This document shows, piece by piece, positions 50,705 through 57,842 of a stretch of DNA of 60,045 nucleotides. A model generated the notes under the pieces. The model had not been told where the DNA came from, made no database searches, and saw only the letters and a list, made by a program, of their open reading frames with translations. The DNA lies in the IMG/VR virus record IMGVR_UViG_3300034196_000061, positions 1-60,045 of that record, one strand, 5' to 3'. Made by a program: the position numbers and the translations under genes. Numbering within the stretch: the stretch's first letter is position 1; every line of letters starts with the position of its first letter. Origin of the DNA: a virus.

Positions 50705-50719
50705 ATATACCTTGTATTC
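50705..50719. promoter_or_regulatory. Degenerate operator ATATAC-CTT-GTATTC
   Basis: Two imperfect hexamers at 9 bp spacing, 37-51 bp upstream of the leftward start at 50668. The least conserved of the well-placed sites. Confidence 0.4.
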
Positions 50720-50753
50720 TATGGAAACGCACCACGCAATCCGTGATTGAAAA

Positions 50754-51002
50754 TTAGTTTTGATTGGATGGAATGGATTCAATAACTTCCATGCTGGAAA
50801 ACTTGACAAGCTTGATTGGATGCCCGGTCTGCCGGTGAATTTCGATCACGGTTGATCTCAGGCTCTCAACGCGGTTCGCGTCTGCCCCGATAAGCGGCAT
50901 GTAAATTAGCTGTCCTTCCATGACCATTTGCGCCGCACATATTCCCTCCCCTCCGTCCGGCTCTGTGGAAACCCAGGCGAACATCTCGGTAATCTTTGGC
51001 AT
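50754..51002 (-). CDS. Hypothetical protein
   Basis: An 82-residue protein from ATG 51002. A likely beta/alpha fold (FAWVSTEPDGGEGICAAQMV, LIYMPLIGADANRVESLRST). It sits 5 bp after the upstream stop. No family recognised. Confidence 0.64.
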   Translation of the reverse strand: MPKITEMFAWVSTEPDGGEGICAAQMVMEGQLIYMPLIGADANRVESLRSTVIEIHRQTGHPIKLVKFSSMEVIESIPSNQN

Positions 51003-51007
51003 GTCGG

Positions 51008-51229
51008 TTATTTTTCCTCTTGCTTGGCGAGCTTGGCGAGACAGCGCGGGCAGGTTACGGCGTTGCCAGGATAGGTCGCCCACCCGTTGCCGCGGTCGCC
51101 CGGGGCCGCGCCGCAGACGGCGCGCGTCCACCCGTGGCCGAGCGCCACCGCATGGAAGCGCTGTCCCTTGTCGCGCTCTGCGCCACTGGCGCACCGTCCC
51201 GACATTTTGAGGGGGAGATAGTCAGTCAT
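51008..51229 (-). CDS. Small Cys/His protein, likely zinc-binding
   Basis: A 73-residue protein. MSGRCASG, HAVALGHGWTRAVCGAAPGD and NAVTCPRCLAKLAKQ provide four or more Cys plus His in a zinc-ribbon-like spacing; the final CPRC pair is characteristic. Coupled by ATGA to the previous gene. Confidence 0.63.
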   Translation of the reverse strand: MTDYLPLKMSGRCASGAERDKGQRFHAVALGHGWTRAVCGAAPGDRGNGWATYPGNAVTCPRCLAKLAKQEEK

Positions 51230-51435
51230 CTTCTGTCGTCTGTGACCGTCAACATCGCGCCAGCCTTGGCGAACGGCTCGCGGCGGATTGCCGTCTTGGC
51301 GGCCGGTGACAGGGCTTCTTGCTGGTCCTCTTCAAGCGCTATGGACTGGCCTTGATCGACCATGAATTTCAATGCCTCGAATTCGCTGTTTGACAGCGTG
51401 ATCCGATATCCGCCCTTCAACCGCGTGACCTTCAT
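51226..51435 (-). CDS. Small hypothetical protein
   Basis: A 69-residue protein with ATG at 51435, behind a GGGGCGACTC leader related to the leader of neighbouring genes. KVTRLKGGYRITLSNSEFEA, then a helical and polar end. No family recognised. Confidence 0.62.
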   Translation of the reverse strand: MKVTRLKGGYRITLSNSEFEALKFMVDQGQSIALEEDQQEALSPAAKTAIRREPFAKAGAMLTVTDDRR

Positions 51436-51447
51436 ATGAGTCGCCCC

Positions 51448-51657
51448 TTACTGAGTCGATCTTGACAAAATGTCGCTGACAACAACCTGCATAACAGAAA
51501 ATCTTGTCATGTCATCCTCACTGGCCAAACGCCGGGCTTCCTGAGTCGCGGCATCTTTGGATTGGTGGACGGAAAGCACCCGCACGATACCGCCGGATTT
51601 CGCGACCTTGAAAACGGCCCACGACTGTTGCCAGCTTTCCGATGTTGCTTCGCTCAT
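51448..51657 (-). CDS. Small hypothetical protein
   Basis: A 69-residue protein with ATG at 51657, preceded by the leader AGGACGCGGCTCA. A compact alpha/beta fold is suggested by WAVFKVAKSGGIVRVLSVHQ and KDAATQEARRLASED. Function unknown. Confidence 0.63.
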   Translation of the reverse strand: MSEATSESWQQSWAVFKVAKSGGIVRVLSVHQSKDAATQEARRLASEDDMTRFSVMQVVVSDILSRSTQ

Positions 51658-51681
51658 TGAGCCGCGTCCTGCAAACGGGGG

Positions 51682-51861
51682 CTATCGGGAACGCTTGGGC
51701 AGGCCGTCGCGGAACGCGCGCTCAATCTCTATCGTCGCGCGGCCGTGCTCTATGAACTCCGCCCACTCGTCCGCCGCGTTCTGCTGCTCTGGCGACAGGT
51801 CCGGAAGCGGCGCGGCTCCGGTTGCGCTAGTGCCGTCGCTGTAGTGCTTAGTCTCGATCAT
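51682..51861 (-). CDS. Small acidic protein
   Basis: A 59-residue protein from ATG 51861, which overlaps the preceding stop (ATGA); this decides the start against earlier Mets. It is acidic and helical (SPEQQNAADEWAEFIEHGRA). Function unknown. Confidence 0.62.
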   Translation of the reverse strand: MIETKHYSDGTSATGAAPLPDLSPEQQNAADEWAEFIEHGRATIEIERAFRDGLPKRSR

Positions 51862-52043
51862 GCTGCCGTCCTCATGTTCCATGCTGCGTCCGCGTCGTTC
51901 GCGTCGGATTTGTAGGCAGTCCGCGCTCCGCAGGACGGACATTCGACCCACGCCCATTGCTCGGCATCCCAATGCCGACCAGGGGCGGCACCGCAGTGTG
52001 GGCAGGCGGCCAGCGCGGTAGCGATCTTTGGCTTGCGGGGCAT
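51858..52043 (-). CDS. Lar-like zinc-ribbon protein, second copy type
   Basis: A 61-residue protein from ATG 52043 behind the leader CCCCGGAGGATGACAG. CPHCGAAPG and VECPSCGART form the two zinc Cys pairs, with a Trp-Asn helix at the end (DADAAWNMRT), as in Lar/restriction-alleviation proteins. Compare 7990-8208. A role against host restriction is plausible. Confidence 0.72.
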   Translation of the reverse strand: MPRKPKIATALAACPHCGAAPGRHWDAEQWAWVECPSCGARTAYKSDANDADAAWNMRTAA

Positions 52044-52059
52044 CTGTCATCCTCCGGGG

Positions 52060-52275
52060 TTATGCGGACTGGTCGCCAAGCGCGGCGCGCCCGGACGGCG
52101 TTATCTCGTAATGCGGCTCCCGAGCGTAGGGCCGGAACCTCGCCAGCCCCGCCCAGCAAACGGCGTCTAGGGTGGCCTTCCGGTAGCCGTAGACATGGCA
52201 AGCAGTCTCGGGGACCGGACCGTCCGCCAGGATCGCAAGCACGCGGCGGCGGGCAGGGGTGAGCTTGGCATCCAT
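52060..52275 (-). CDS. Small winged-helix protein
   Basis: A 71-residue protein from ATG 52275. AKLTPARRRVLAILADGPVP, CHVYGYRKATLDAVCWAGLA and ITPSGRAAL follow the winged-helix layout with closing 'TPxGRxAL' wing. Probable DNA-binding regulator; compare 48499-48798. Confidence 0.66.
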   Translation of the reverse strand: MDAKLTPARRRVLAILADGPVPETACHVYGYRKATLDAVCWAGLARFRPYAREPHYEITPSGRAALGDQSA

Positions 52276-52276
52276 C

Positions 52277-52549
52277 TCAGCGCCGTCCGCGCTTCTCTTT
52301 CTGTGCCTCGTCACGGCTGCCATCCTCGTTGGCAAACAAGAGGTGGTTTGTCCGCTTTGCGTGTGCGAGTGCTTCCTTTGCAAAGACCGCACACCGCTCA
52401 CGGGCAGACTCGAAAATCTCTACGTGTTCCGGGTTGCTGTGATCGAACTTTCGTCCCATGACCTCAAGCATATCTATTGCGAGCGAAAGTTTCGCTTCTG
52501 CGCTTCCTGCGTTTTCACAGACTTCCTCGATAATCTGTCGGATGTGCAT
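52277..52549 (-). CDS. Helical hypothetical protein
   Basis: A 90-residue protein with ATG at 52549. Two helices (IIEEVCENAGSAEAKLSLAI, RERCAVFAKEALAHAKR) and a basic end. No family recognised. Confidence 0.63.
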   Translation of the reverse strand: MHIRQIIEEVCENAGSAEAKLSLAIDMLEVMGRKFDHSNPEHVEIFESARERCAVFAKEALAHAKRTNHLLFANEDGSRDEAQKEKRGRR

Positions 52550-52567
52550 CCCTAGTCTCCTATTTCT

Positions 52568-52783
52568 TTAAGGCGTTGCCGAAGCGCGCAGCATGGCAAT
52601 GCCAGCGGCAATAGCCTCTGCCTCGGCACGCTCGATCGTCGCCAGCAACTCAGACCGGGCCGCCTCATATGCAGCGCCGGCCGCTTCGATTCTGCTTTGT
52701 TGACCAGAACGAATCGCTTCGAAGCGATCATCGGACGCCTTCACAAACAACTTCATCGTGTGAGCGGTGAGGCTCGGGATCAT
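52568..52783 (-). CDS. Small helical protein
   Basis: A 71-residue protein from ATG 52783, which overlaps the upstream stop and follows a second CCCCGGAGGATGAC leader. Ala/Arg/Glu-rich helices (EAAGAAYEAARSELLATIER). Unknown function. Confidence 0.62.
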   Translation of the reverse strand: MIPSLTAHTMKLFVKASDDRFEAIRSGQQSRIEAAGAAYEAARSELLATIERAEAEAIAAGIAMLRASATP

Positions 52784-53019
52784 GTCATCCTCCGGGGTTC
52801 TTGGGACTCGTCGTCGGGCCACATGGCGGCACGTACACCGGCCACCTGTTCCCGCAATGTCTCGACTAACTGGTCCGGCACGCCGGCCAGTGCGTCAGGG
52901 AAGGTCAACAGCATTTCAAGGCTACTGACCAACAATCCAACCGCGGTGTTTTGCGCTTCTAGGCTGGCCGCCATCGCGAGCGGATGGAGTGTGCGAACAG
53001 GTGCGGGTTTGCGCGCCAT
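52780..53019 (-). CDS. Small hypothetical protein
   Basis: A 79-residue protein from ATG 53019 (MARKPAPVRTLHPLAMAASL). Mainly one amphipathic helix with an acidic end. Coupled by ATGA to the next gene. Confidence 0.62.
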   Translation of the reverse strand: MARKPAPVRTLHPLAMAASLEAQNTAVGLLVSSLEMLLTFPDALAGVPDQLVETLREQVAGVRAAMWPDDESQEPRRMT

Positions 53020-53042
53020 GGCTCCGCCTTTCAAGATCGGGG

Positions 53043-53267
53043 TTAGTGCACGCGCTCGCGCAGCATCCGGCGCGCGAGCTCGCGCTGCTCCGGGTCTGCG
53101 GTTCCGGCGCGGTCGTTGATGCCGTTCCGCCTGCCATGCGCGTACGCAATGCTGCCGTCATCGCGCGGCGGTCGGCCGGCTATGCCGTCCTGATATCCGG
53201 CAACCATGTCGTCGGCCTCGGCCGGCGACGGGTGCAGCGGATCGAACGGCGGGGCGTTGCTGGTCAC
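53043..53267 (-). CDS. Small hypothetical protein
   Basis: A 74-residue protein from GTG 53267 behind an AGGACGCGACTCA leader. HPSPAEADDMVAGYQDGIAG, then AYAHGRRNGINDRAGTAD. The 'GYxDGxxGxPP...YxHGxRNG' pattern recurs in many phage proteins, as I recall, without known function. Confidence 0.66.
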   Translation of the reverse strand: MTSNAPPFDPLHPSPAEADDMVAGYQDGIAGRPPRDDGSIAYAHGRRNGINDRAGTADPEQRELARRMLRERVH

Positions 53268-53297
53268 TGAGTCGCGTCCTTTCTGGTCAGAAGATGA

Positions 53298-53603
53298 CTA
53301 AATGCGTTTCCATTCGCTTTGATAAACCGTGCAAGCCAATCGGTTGTCCTCTCCTGCACGGGCGCGAGTCGCCTCTTCCAGCGTGTATCCTGCGGAAACG
53401 TGTTCCCAGCGCGGAGGATTCGGATATCTCGCCCGAACGGTTTGACGCTCGCCGCTGGTGTCGGTCAGGGTCAACACAAAGTCGGTTCCGTCAATCTTGT
53501 AACTGACGGTCACGCTGGCGCCGCGGGTCACGTAGAATCCAACTATATCGTCTATCAGCGTGTCGATGTTCTTCCCGTGGAAGGTGTGGCAAGTGTCGCT
53601 CAT
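53298..53603 (-). CDS. Hypothetical protein
   Basis: A 101-residue protein from ATG 53603 behind the AGGACGCGACTCA leader; a GTATAC pair lies 29-43 bp upstream. It opens MSDTCHTFHG and has a beta-rich core (SVTVSYKIDGTDFVLTLTDT). No family recognised. Confidence 0.66.
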   Translation of the reverse strand: MSDTCHTFHGKNIDTLIDDIVGFYVTRGASVTVSYKIDGTDFVLTLTDTSGERQTVRARYPNPPRWEHVSAGYTLEEATRARAGEDNRLACTVYQSEWKRI

Positions 53604-53622
53604 TGAGTCGCGTCCTGTTGTT

Positions 53623-53862
53623 TCAGTTATCGTATACACAGTATACACCTATGGCAAGCTGCCGGCAGGTGATTGGTTTGCAAATCGGGGTGCCGGACGG
53701 GGTTTGCGTCCACTCGCACGCGGGCCAAAGGGGGTGCGACATGCCGGCCAGGATCGTGGCGCAGTGGCCCTTGCACCGGGGGTCCGGCGGCGGCGGCGCG
53801 GCGCCGGCCGAGCCCGCCAGGGCCGCCAGAGTCGCGGCCAGGGCGAGAGTCGACCGGATCAT
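53623..53862 (-). CDS. Small secreted Cys-rich protein
   Basis: A 79-residue protein from ATG 53862, overlapping the preceding stop (ATGA). A signal peptide (MIRSTLALAATLAALAGSAG, then AAP) would be cleaved to leave a 50-residue mature part with five Cys (DPRCKGHC, ACEWTQ, CKPITC, YCVYDN). Exported small Cys proteins in phages may act in the periplasm or against other phages; the role here is unknown. Confidence 0.65.
   Translation of the reverse strand: MIRSTLALAATLAALAGSAGAAPPPPDPRCKGHCATILAGMSHPLWPACEWTQTPSGTPICKPITCRQLAIGVYCVYDN
53632..53646. promoter_or_regulatory. Operator-like element GTATAC-ACA-GTATAC
   Basis: A perfect pair at 9 bp period, 29-43 bp upstream of the start at 53603. 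It lies inside the last codons of the gene 53623-53862, so coding and regulatory information overlap there. Confidence 0.62.
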
Positions 53863-54101
53863 GAGTCGCACGCCACCGGGCTCTGCCGCCACCCGCTGGC
53901 GAGCTCTGCCGCCGAGCGAGCATCCCCACGGTAGCCGGCCACCCAGCAATAGGCGCCCAACGATCCGGCCGGATAGGGGTTGCCGCTCCCGCTCCCGCCG
54001 AGCCCGGCCGCCCGCCCGGCCCGGTACGCGCCGGCCGCGGTCGCCTGGAGTCGCCGAGCCTCGAAACCCCGCCGGGTGTCGTACCGGTTCCGCACGGTCA
54101 C
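53859..54101 (-). CDS. Small basic protein
   Basis: An 80-residue protein from GTG 54101, which overlaps the upstream stop (GTGA). Arg/Ala/Gly-rich (RRLQATAAGAYRAGRAAGLG) with one Trp/Tyr-rich segment (AYCWVAGYRGDARSAAELAS). No family recognised. Confidence 0.58.
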   Translation of the reverse strand: MTVRNRYDTRRGFEARRLQATAAGAYRAGRAAGLGGSGSGNPYPAGSLGAYCWVAGYRGDARSAAELASGWRQSPVACDS

Positions 54102-54388
54102 GACTCCCCGCCAGCGAAACGGGGGCGGAAACAATTCAGGAGTCGGCCCGTATCCGTGTCGATATTATTTACGATGCCGGAAACATCGTGGAGGAAATTC
54201 AGGTCATCGGCGGCGAGAAGAGCGGCCAAGCGAAGCCGGCACCCGTTGGCGTGAGTCGCCAGGATGGCCAGCGACAGCGCCAGCGGGTCGCACTCGATCC
54301 CGTAATCTCGATACAGGCCGATCGCCCGGCCCGTGATTGCGGCAATCGTCTCCCGCTCCTGATAGGTGGCGTCCGTGCTCATGGGCAT
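54098..54388 (-). CDS. Helical hypothetical protein
   Basis: A 96-residue protein from ATG 54388, ending in an overlap with the next gene. ERETIAAITGRAIGLYRDYG, then LAILATHANGCRLRLAALLA. Function unknown. Confidence 0.63.
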   Translation of the reverse strand: MPMSTDATYQERETIAAITGRAIGLYRDYGIECDPLALSLAILATHANGCRLRLAALLAADDLNFLHDVSGIVNNIDTDTGRLLNCFRPRFAGGES

Positions 54389-54417
54389 AGTTCGTCCCCT
54401 TGGGCTGTGGTTGAGGA

Positions 54418-54441
54418 CTCCCCGGAACCCTGCCCGGGGAG
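54418..54441 (-). terminator. Terminator-like hairpin, CTCCCCGG arms
   Basis: CTCCCCGG (54418-54425) pairs with CCGGGGAG (54434-54441). It follows the leftward gene ending at 54457 by 16 bp. No U-run is present. The same arms recur at 59750-59771. Confidence 0.45.
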
Positions 54442-54456
54442 GCTTCAATCACGGCG

Positions 54457-54675
54457 CTACCAGCAACGCATGAGGTATTCCCGGGGAACGGTGCAGCGCC
54501 TGACTCCGGTGATCGACAAAGCGCGGGCCAAATCATCGTCCGGGATTTCGTAGATTCCCCTGTGCTTCGGTTGCCTGGGTGAGTCGAGCGACACAAACCA
54601 GCACGGGCGCGCCGAGCTCCGGCCAACAAGCTTTTCCCGGGCGCGGTGAGAAGCGGCCATGACGAAGGTTGCCAT
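54457..54675 (-). CDS. Small basic hypothetical protein
   Basis: A 72-residue protein from ATG 54675 (MATFVMAASHRAREKLVGRS). RPCWFVSLDSPRQPKHRGIY, then a helical DDLARALSITG segment. No family recognised. Confidence 0.6.
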   Translation of the reverse strand: MATFVMAASHRAREKLVGRSSARPCWFVSLDSPRQPKHRGIYEIPDDDLARALSITGVRRCTVPREYLMRCW

Positions 54676-54677
54676 GG

Positions 54678-54917
54678 TCAGACCTTCGCGGGGAGGCGGT
54701 AGGAGTCCAGCCAGCGCGGGCCGTGGGTGTTGCGGAGGGTGTGCAGGATGCAACCCGTCATCTCGTCATTGCCCAGCGGGCCGCGCCACGGTCTGGCGTT
54801 ATACCAGTAGACCATGGCCAGGGTTTCCTTCCATTTCTTCCCGTGCGCGTCTGCGAAGGCTTGCACTGCGGCGACTTGCTCCGGAGTCAACTCCGGATAG
54901 GTTTCCTTGCGGGCCAT
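54678..54917 (-). CDS. Small hypothetical protein
   Basis: A 79-residue protein from ATG 54917 (MARKETYPELTPEQVAAVQA). FADAHGKKWKETLAMVYWYN and NDEMTGCILHTLRNTHGPRW are well-formed helices with aromatic faces. I recall this 'FAAxxGxxWKxxLxxxWxxA' pattern in many phage and plasmid proteins of unknown function. Confidence 0.68.
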   Translation of the reverse strand: MARKETYPELTPEQVAAVQAFADAHGKKWKETLAMVYWYNARPWRGPLGNDEMTGCILHTLRNTHGPRWLDSYRLPAKV

Positions 54918-54919
54918 GG

Positions 54920-55135
54920 TCAAGCGAGCTCCGGATAAGAGGACTCGGCGTAGCGGGCCAGATCGCCAAGAGCCTCGGCCTTCGTCCGGTACTGCGGGCC
55001 GATCACTGCCGGGCTGGCGGGGGTTGTCCCCCCGCCATTCCAATCGAGACAGACGAACCGCCAAAGAGTCGGCGCACAACGACTCACGCCAAGGTACTTG
55101 AATCGCGTCGGGGAGTAGTCGGGCCAGTTTGCCAT
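54920..55135 (-). CDS. Small hypothetical protein
   Basis: A 71-residue protein from ATG 55135. YSPTRFKYLGVSRCAPTLWR, FVCLDWNGGGTTPASPAVIG and KAEALGDLARYAES. The mixture of aromatic strand and terminal helix resembles other accessory proteins in this array. Confidence 0.62.
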   Translation of the reverse strand: MANWPDYSPTRFKYLGVSRCAPTLWRFVCLDWNGGGTTPASPAVIGPQYRTKAEALGDLARYAESSYPELA

Positions 55136-55137
55136 GG

Positions 55138-55299
55138 TTAGCGGGTCCACCTTACGTTTTCACCAATCGGAAGATTACGGGTGCAGTCGTTGAATCGACT
55201 GGCAAGCTTGCGCGTGAACACCCAACCGTGACGGTTTGACCAAAACTTAGTACCGCGTGGCGTGTCGCACGCAATAAACCACTTCGTTGTGCTGGCCAC
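55138..55299 (-). CDS. Small hypothetical protein
   Basis: A 53-residue protein from GTG 55299, chosen because the upstream gene ends at 55304; the longer frame to 55341 would overlap it. ASTTKWFIACDTPRGTKFWS, then a basic RKLASRFNDCTRNLP segment. Function unknown. Confidence 0.56.
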   Translation of the reverse strand: MASTTKWFIACDTPRGTKFWSNRHGWVFTRKLASRFNDCTRNLPIGENVRWTR

Positions 55300-55303
55300 A
55301 GCC

Positions 55304-55492
55304 CTACCCCTCAACCACGCGGACGGGGCAAAGCGGGTCACGGTGGCGCATGGTTGCCGCGTGTGCCTCGGCGGACTCCTTGGTTTTGAAATCCGGGAGG
55401 ATCACCCACAACCACTTTCCATTTGCCTCCACTTCGATCCGCCACACCTTGCGTTTGTGCTGGCGTGCGGCGCTTGTAGCAGGTTTGGCCAC
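55304..55492 (-). CDS. Small basic hypothetical protein
   Basis: A 62-residue protein from GTG 55492, two bases from the upstream stop. It opens AKPATSAARQHKRKVWRIEV and continues NGKWLWVILPDFKTKESAEA, a strand-rich core followed by a helix. Function unknown. Confidence 0.58.
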   Translation of the reverse strand: MAKPATSAARQHKRKVWRIEVEANGKWLWVILPDFKTKESAEAHAATMRHRDPLCPVRVVEG

Positions 55493-55493
55493 G

Positions 55494-55706
55494 TCAGGAT
55501 TCCTTGTTAAGAGCGTCAACGATGGCGCGGGCCAGCCTGTCAATGCCGGCGGGAGTCAGGTTGAACCGTCCGAATTCGTTGGCGGGAGCTCGCGCGATGA
55601 TCGCCAGGGGAATTCCGTTGAGGGAAAGCCGCCGGCCACCGTCCAACGTCCAAACACCGGGACGGGCAGTTGCGTCGGCTTCGTCATGCTCTGCGTTCTC
55701 TGTCAT
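55494..55706 (-). CDS. Small hypothetical protein
   Basis: A 70-residue protein from ATG 55706. RPGVWTLDGGRRLSLNGIPL, then NLTPAGIDRLARAIVDALN. The start is acidic. A short protein of this shape is common next to DUF932 genes. Confidence 0.62.
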   Translation of the reverse strand: MTENAEHDEADATARPGVWTLDGGRRLSLNGIPLAIIARAPANEFGRFNLTPAGIDRLARAIVDALNKES

Positions 55707-55721
55707 GTCGGCTATCTTGCA

Positions 55722-55749
55722 GAAAGCCGGGCTTGATTGCTCGGCTTTC
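55722..55749. terminator. Stem-loop GAAAGCCG/CGGCTTTC
   Basis: Eight-bp perfect arms (55722-55729 and 55742-55749) in the 84-bp gap below the DUF932 gene. No U-run on either strand; a processing or weak termination site is possible. Confidence 0.4.
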
Positions 55750-55760
55750 CGGAGGATAGC

Positions 55761-55783
55761 GGGGGGAGGGATTAGCTCCCCCC
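55761..55783 (-). terminator. G+C-rich hairpin after DUF932 gene
   Basis: GGGGGGAG (55761-55768) pairs with CTCCCCCC (55776-55783), 8 bp downstream of the DUF932 stop on the minus strand. Strong stem without U-tract. Confidence 0.5.
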
Positions 55784-55790
55784 GGTCGCC

Positions 55791-56672
55791 CTATGCCGCG
55801 TGCTTGATCTCGGCCATCCGCTTTGCAAGGTGGTGCAGCGCTGCATTGAGTTTGATGTCTTGGTCAATGCCGTTGATCGCCCGGGATGTGACCCGGCGGC
55901 TTTGATTGTTGGCGTTGCGGGCTCGGCCGGACAAGCCGCCGCGGATGACATTCTCCTGTATCACGTTGTGCGTGGTCCAAATGTCTTGGGCATTGTCATC
56001 CCTCCGGCGGATGTCAAGCAACCGCTCCGGCCGGATTGCCTCGGCCATTGACGACTCTTCTTTGTCGCCGAACCGGAGCATGTGCGCGGCTTCCGCCATG
56101 GCCATGCGTTCGTCACGGTTGAGGGCGATCCGGGACCACTCGGCGGCTTGCGTGACAGCTTGGCGGGAGTCTTCTATGACCTCGAAAGAACCGTCGATAA
56201 CCTTGTCAACCACGTTCCCCTTGTGCGGGACTTTGACCGATCCGGTTTCTTCGTCCATGCAGACCAAGCCGTTAAGGCAGATCAAACGAAAAGTTCCGGC
56301 CATAAGCTTGTAAGCCGACGTTCCATCATGCGCGTTCACCAAAATAACTTCCGGGACCGCGACGCCCAAGCCGCCGCGCTCCATGTCCTCAATCCTGCGA
56401 AACCGCAGCATGTGCTTTGTGAATTCGGCCTTGCCGGGGGTGCGGCTTTTCCCCTGCGTCGCCTTGACCGGGAGGAAACCCTGCGCCCGCATTCCGTCCA
56501 ACACTTCAAGAGTCGGGATGTAGGCGAACCGGGCGGAACGGGACTCGTGGGCCTCCGTCGCGAACACGCTCGGCGCGTAGTGCATTATTTGGTCATTCGT
56601 CAGCGCGACCATCGCGCCGTTGCGCGGGGTGCTCAGGTTGCGGGCAAGGAAGCGGTCGGAAAACGTAGACAT
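55791..56672 (-). CDS. DUF932 family protein
   Basis: A 293-residue protein from ATG 56672. The front (SVFATEAHESRSARFAYIPT, TLEVLDGMRAQGFLP), the core MLRFRRIEDMERGG with VPEVILVNAHDGTSAYKLMA and GTFRLICLNGLVC, and the later helical part agree with DUF932, a family common on plasmids and phages with unknown function. It heads its unit behind a GTATAC pair and a 7+1+7 palindrome. Confidence 0.86.
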   Translation of the reverse strand: MSTFSDRFLARNLSTPRNGAMVALTNDQIMHYAPSVFATEAHESRSARFAYIPTLEVLDGMRAQGFLPVKATQGKSRTPGKAEFTKHMLRFRRIEDMERGGLGVAVPEVILVNAHDGTSAYKLMAGTFRLICLNGLVCMDEETGSVKVPHKGNVVDKVIDGSFEVIEDSRQAVTQAAEWSRIALNRDERMAMAEAAHMLRFGDKEESSMAEAIRPERLLDIRRRDDNAQDIWTTHNVIQENVIRGGLSGRARNANNQSRRVTSRAINGIDQDIKLNAALHHLAKRMAEIKHAA

Positions 56673-56713
56673 GGACAGCGCCTTTCGCGGCGGAGGGGTT
56701 GCGGGGTAGGCGG

Positions 56714-56728
56714 AAGGTCATTGACCTT
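56714..56728. promoter_or_regulatory. Palindrome AAGGTCA-T-TGACCTT
   Basis: A perfect 7+1+7 inverted repeat 42-56 bp upstream of the DUF932 start and 16 bp from the GTATAC pair. Possible second operator. Confidence 0.45.
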
Positions 56729-56744
56729 GGTTAGTGAGAGGATG

Positions 56745-56759
56745 GTATACAATGTATAC
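56745..56759. promoter_or_regulatory. Operator-like element GTATAC-AAT-GTATAC
   Basis: A perfect pair, GGTATAC-AAT-GTATACC inverted repeat, 73-87 bp upstream of the DUF932 gene. On the minus strand TATAC overlaps a likely -10 box. Confidence 0.62.
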
Positions 56760-56840
56760 CCGAATGCCAATGGGGTATTTTTGTGGATCGGTATTTTTTT
56801 TGGGGAGCGGGGAGGGGTGGCGGGAGATATGGGCCAAAAG

Positions 56841-56869
56841 AAAGCCCGTAGGGTGCGCCTACGGGCTTT
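56841..56869 (-). terminator. Rho-independent terminator
   Basis: AAAGCCCGTAGG (56841-56852) pairs with CCTACGGGCTTT (56858-56869), a 12-bp perfect stem with a 5-nt loop. On the minus strand CTTTTGG follows. It ends the unit that finishes at 56898. Confidence 0.78.
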
Positions 56870-56897
56870 GTGGTGCGGGTGGTGGGGTGGTGCTGGT

Positions 56898-57122
56898 CTA
56901 GATGTCAGCGAAGCCCAAGGGCGCGGGGATGATCCCCTGTTGCTCTATCTGCGCCTTGCCTCGCTCGAAAGCCGCCATGCTGGGATATACCAGTTCCTGC
57001 CAGCCGGTCGCCCAGGTGTTGACCGCGAGCACTCGGCCATCTTTCAGCGTCTTGCGGAGGATCAAACGCTCCCCGTTGTCGGCCGGTTTGGTTGCCTGGT
57101 TCTTTGTTTCCGTGGTTGTCAT
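56898..57122 (-). CDS. Small hypothetical protein
   Basis: A 74-residue protein with ATG at 57122 (MTTTETKNQATKPADNGERL). A short strand-helix core (LAVNTWATGWQELVYPSMAA) and a final helix. Last gene before a strong terminator. Confidence 0.65.
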   Translation of the reverse strand: MTTTETKNQATKPADNGERLILRKTLKDGRVLAVNTWATGWQELVYPSMAAFERGKAQIEQQGIIPAPLGFADI

Positions 57123-57126
57123 GTTG

Positions 57127-57477
57127 TCAGGCTTTCACTGTGGTTGTGGGATAGCTATTCACGCCAAGCTTGACTCCGGAACCCTCCGTCCCGCCCGGAC
57201 CGTCTTTCTTGCCGCTCTGCCATCGGGCCGGAGCACAGACAAGGCGATACTCGTAAAGTTGAGACGGTATCCCAAGGCTTGCCATACGGTCTTGACGTGC
57301 CATCGCTTCGCGTTCCGTGGAAAAGGTTTGGTCAGGCGGAAAATCTGTGGCCATGTCAGGGTGAACCGACAGCAACCATAAATTTCCGGTCACTGTAGGG
57401 GCGTGTTTTTCAATTATTTCATTGTCACGCCGCGCCTTGTTTACGATTGTATCTAGCTTTTGATCCGTGGTTGTCAT
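57127..57477 (-). CDS. Hypothetical protein
   Basis: A 116-residue protein with ATG at 57477. DTIVNKARRDNEIIEKHAPT, then LWLLSVHPDMATDFPPDQTF. The front is helical, the rest mixed. No family recognised. Confidence 0.63.
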   Translation of the reverse strand: MTTTDQKLDTIVNKARRDNEIIEKHAPTVTGNLWLLSVHPDMATDFPPDQTFSTEREAMARQDRMASLGIPSQLYEYRLVCAPARWQSGKKDGPGGTEGSGVKLGVNSYPTTTVKA

Positions 57478-57644
57478 GGGTTACGATCCTCTTTGTTGCG
57501 TGCAATCCAGCGAAGCGCGGAGTCTCTAGCGGCTGTGTCCGATGTTTCCCCATAGCCGCGCGTCAAAATTTTTCCGCTTTCGCTTTCAACTTCGAAGCAG
57601 TGATTTCTGTCGAGTGAAAACCATATCCGGAAGGTTATCGGCAC
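57474..57644 (-). CDS. 56-residue hypothetical protein
   Basis: GTG 57644 to TGA 57474, the stop overlapping the next ATG (ATGA) and the start 3 bp after the upstream stop. VPITFRIWFSLDRNHCFEVE, then DTAARDSALRWIARNKEDR. Coupling on both sides supports it. Confidence 0.6.
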   Translation of the reverse strand: MPITFRIWFSLDRNHCFEVESESGKILTRGYGETSDTAARDSALRWIARNKEDRNP

Positions 57645-57647
57645 AGC

Positions 57648-57842
57648 TTATCCTTTCACGATTTTGCATTTCTCGATTGCGGCGCGGGCCATAGGTCCTG
57701 GATCACGATGGTTGTCCCGATGCCAGATTGTGCGATTGAATCCAGTGGCGGGGGAAACAACACGCACATACCACGGGCGACCGGACATAAACGAAACCAA
57801 AGCAACCCTTCCTTCAACATTAACAGTTTGCGTTCGGTTCAT
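57648..57842 (-). CDS. Small hypothetical protein
   Basis: A 64-residue protein with ATG at 57842. The core is beta-like (VNVEGRVALVSFMSGRPWYV) with a final helix (ARAAIEKCKIVKG). It is the first gene after the 57857-57904 element. Confidence 0.64.
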   Translation of the reverse strand: MNRTQTVNVEGRVALVSFMSGRPWYVRVVSPATGFNRTIWHRDNHRDPGPMARAAIEKCKIVKG

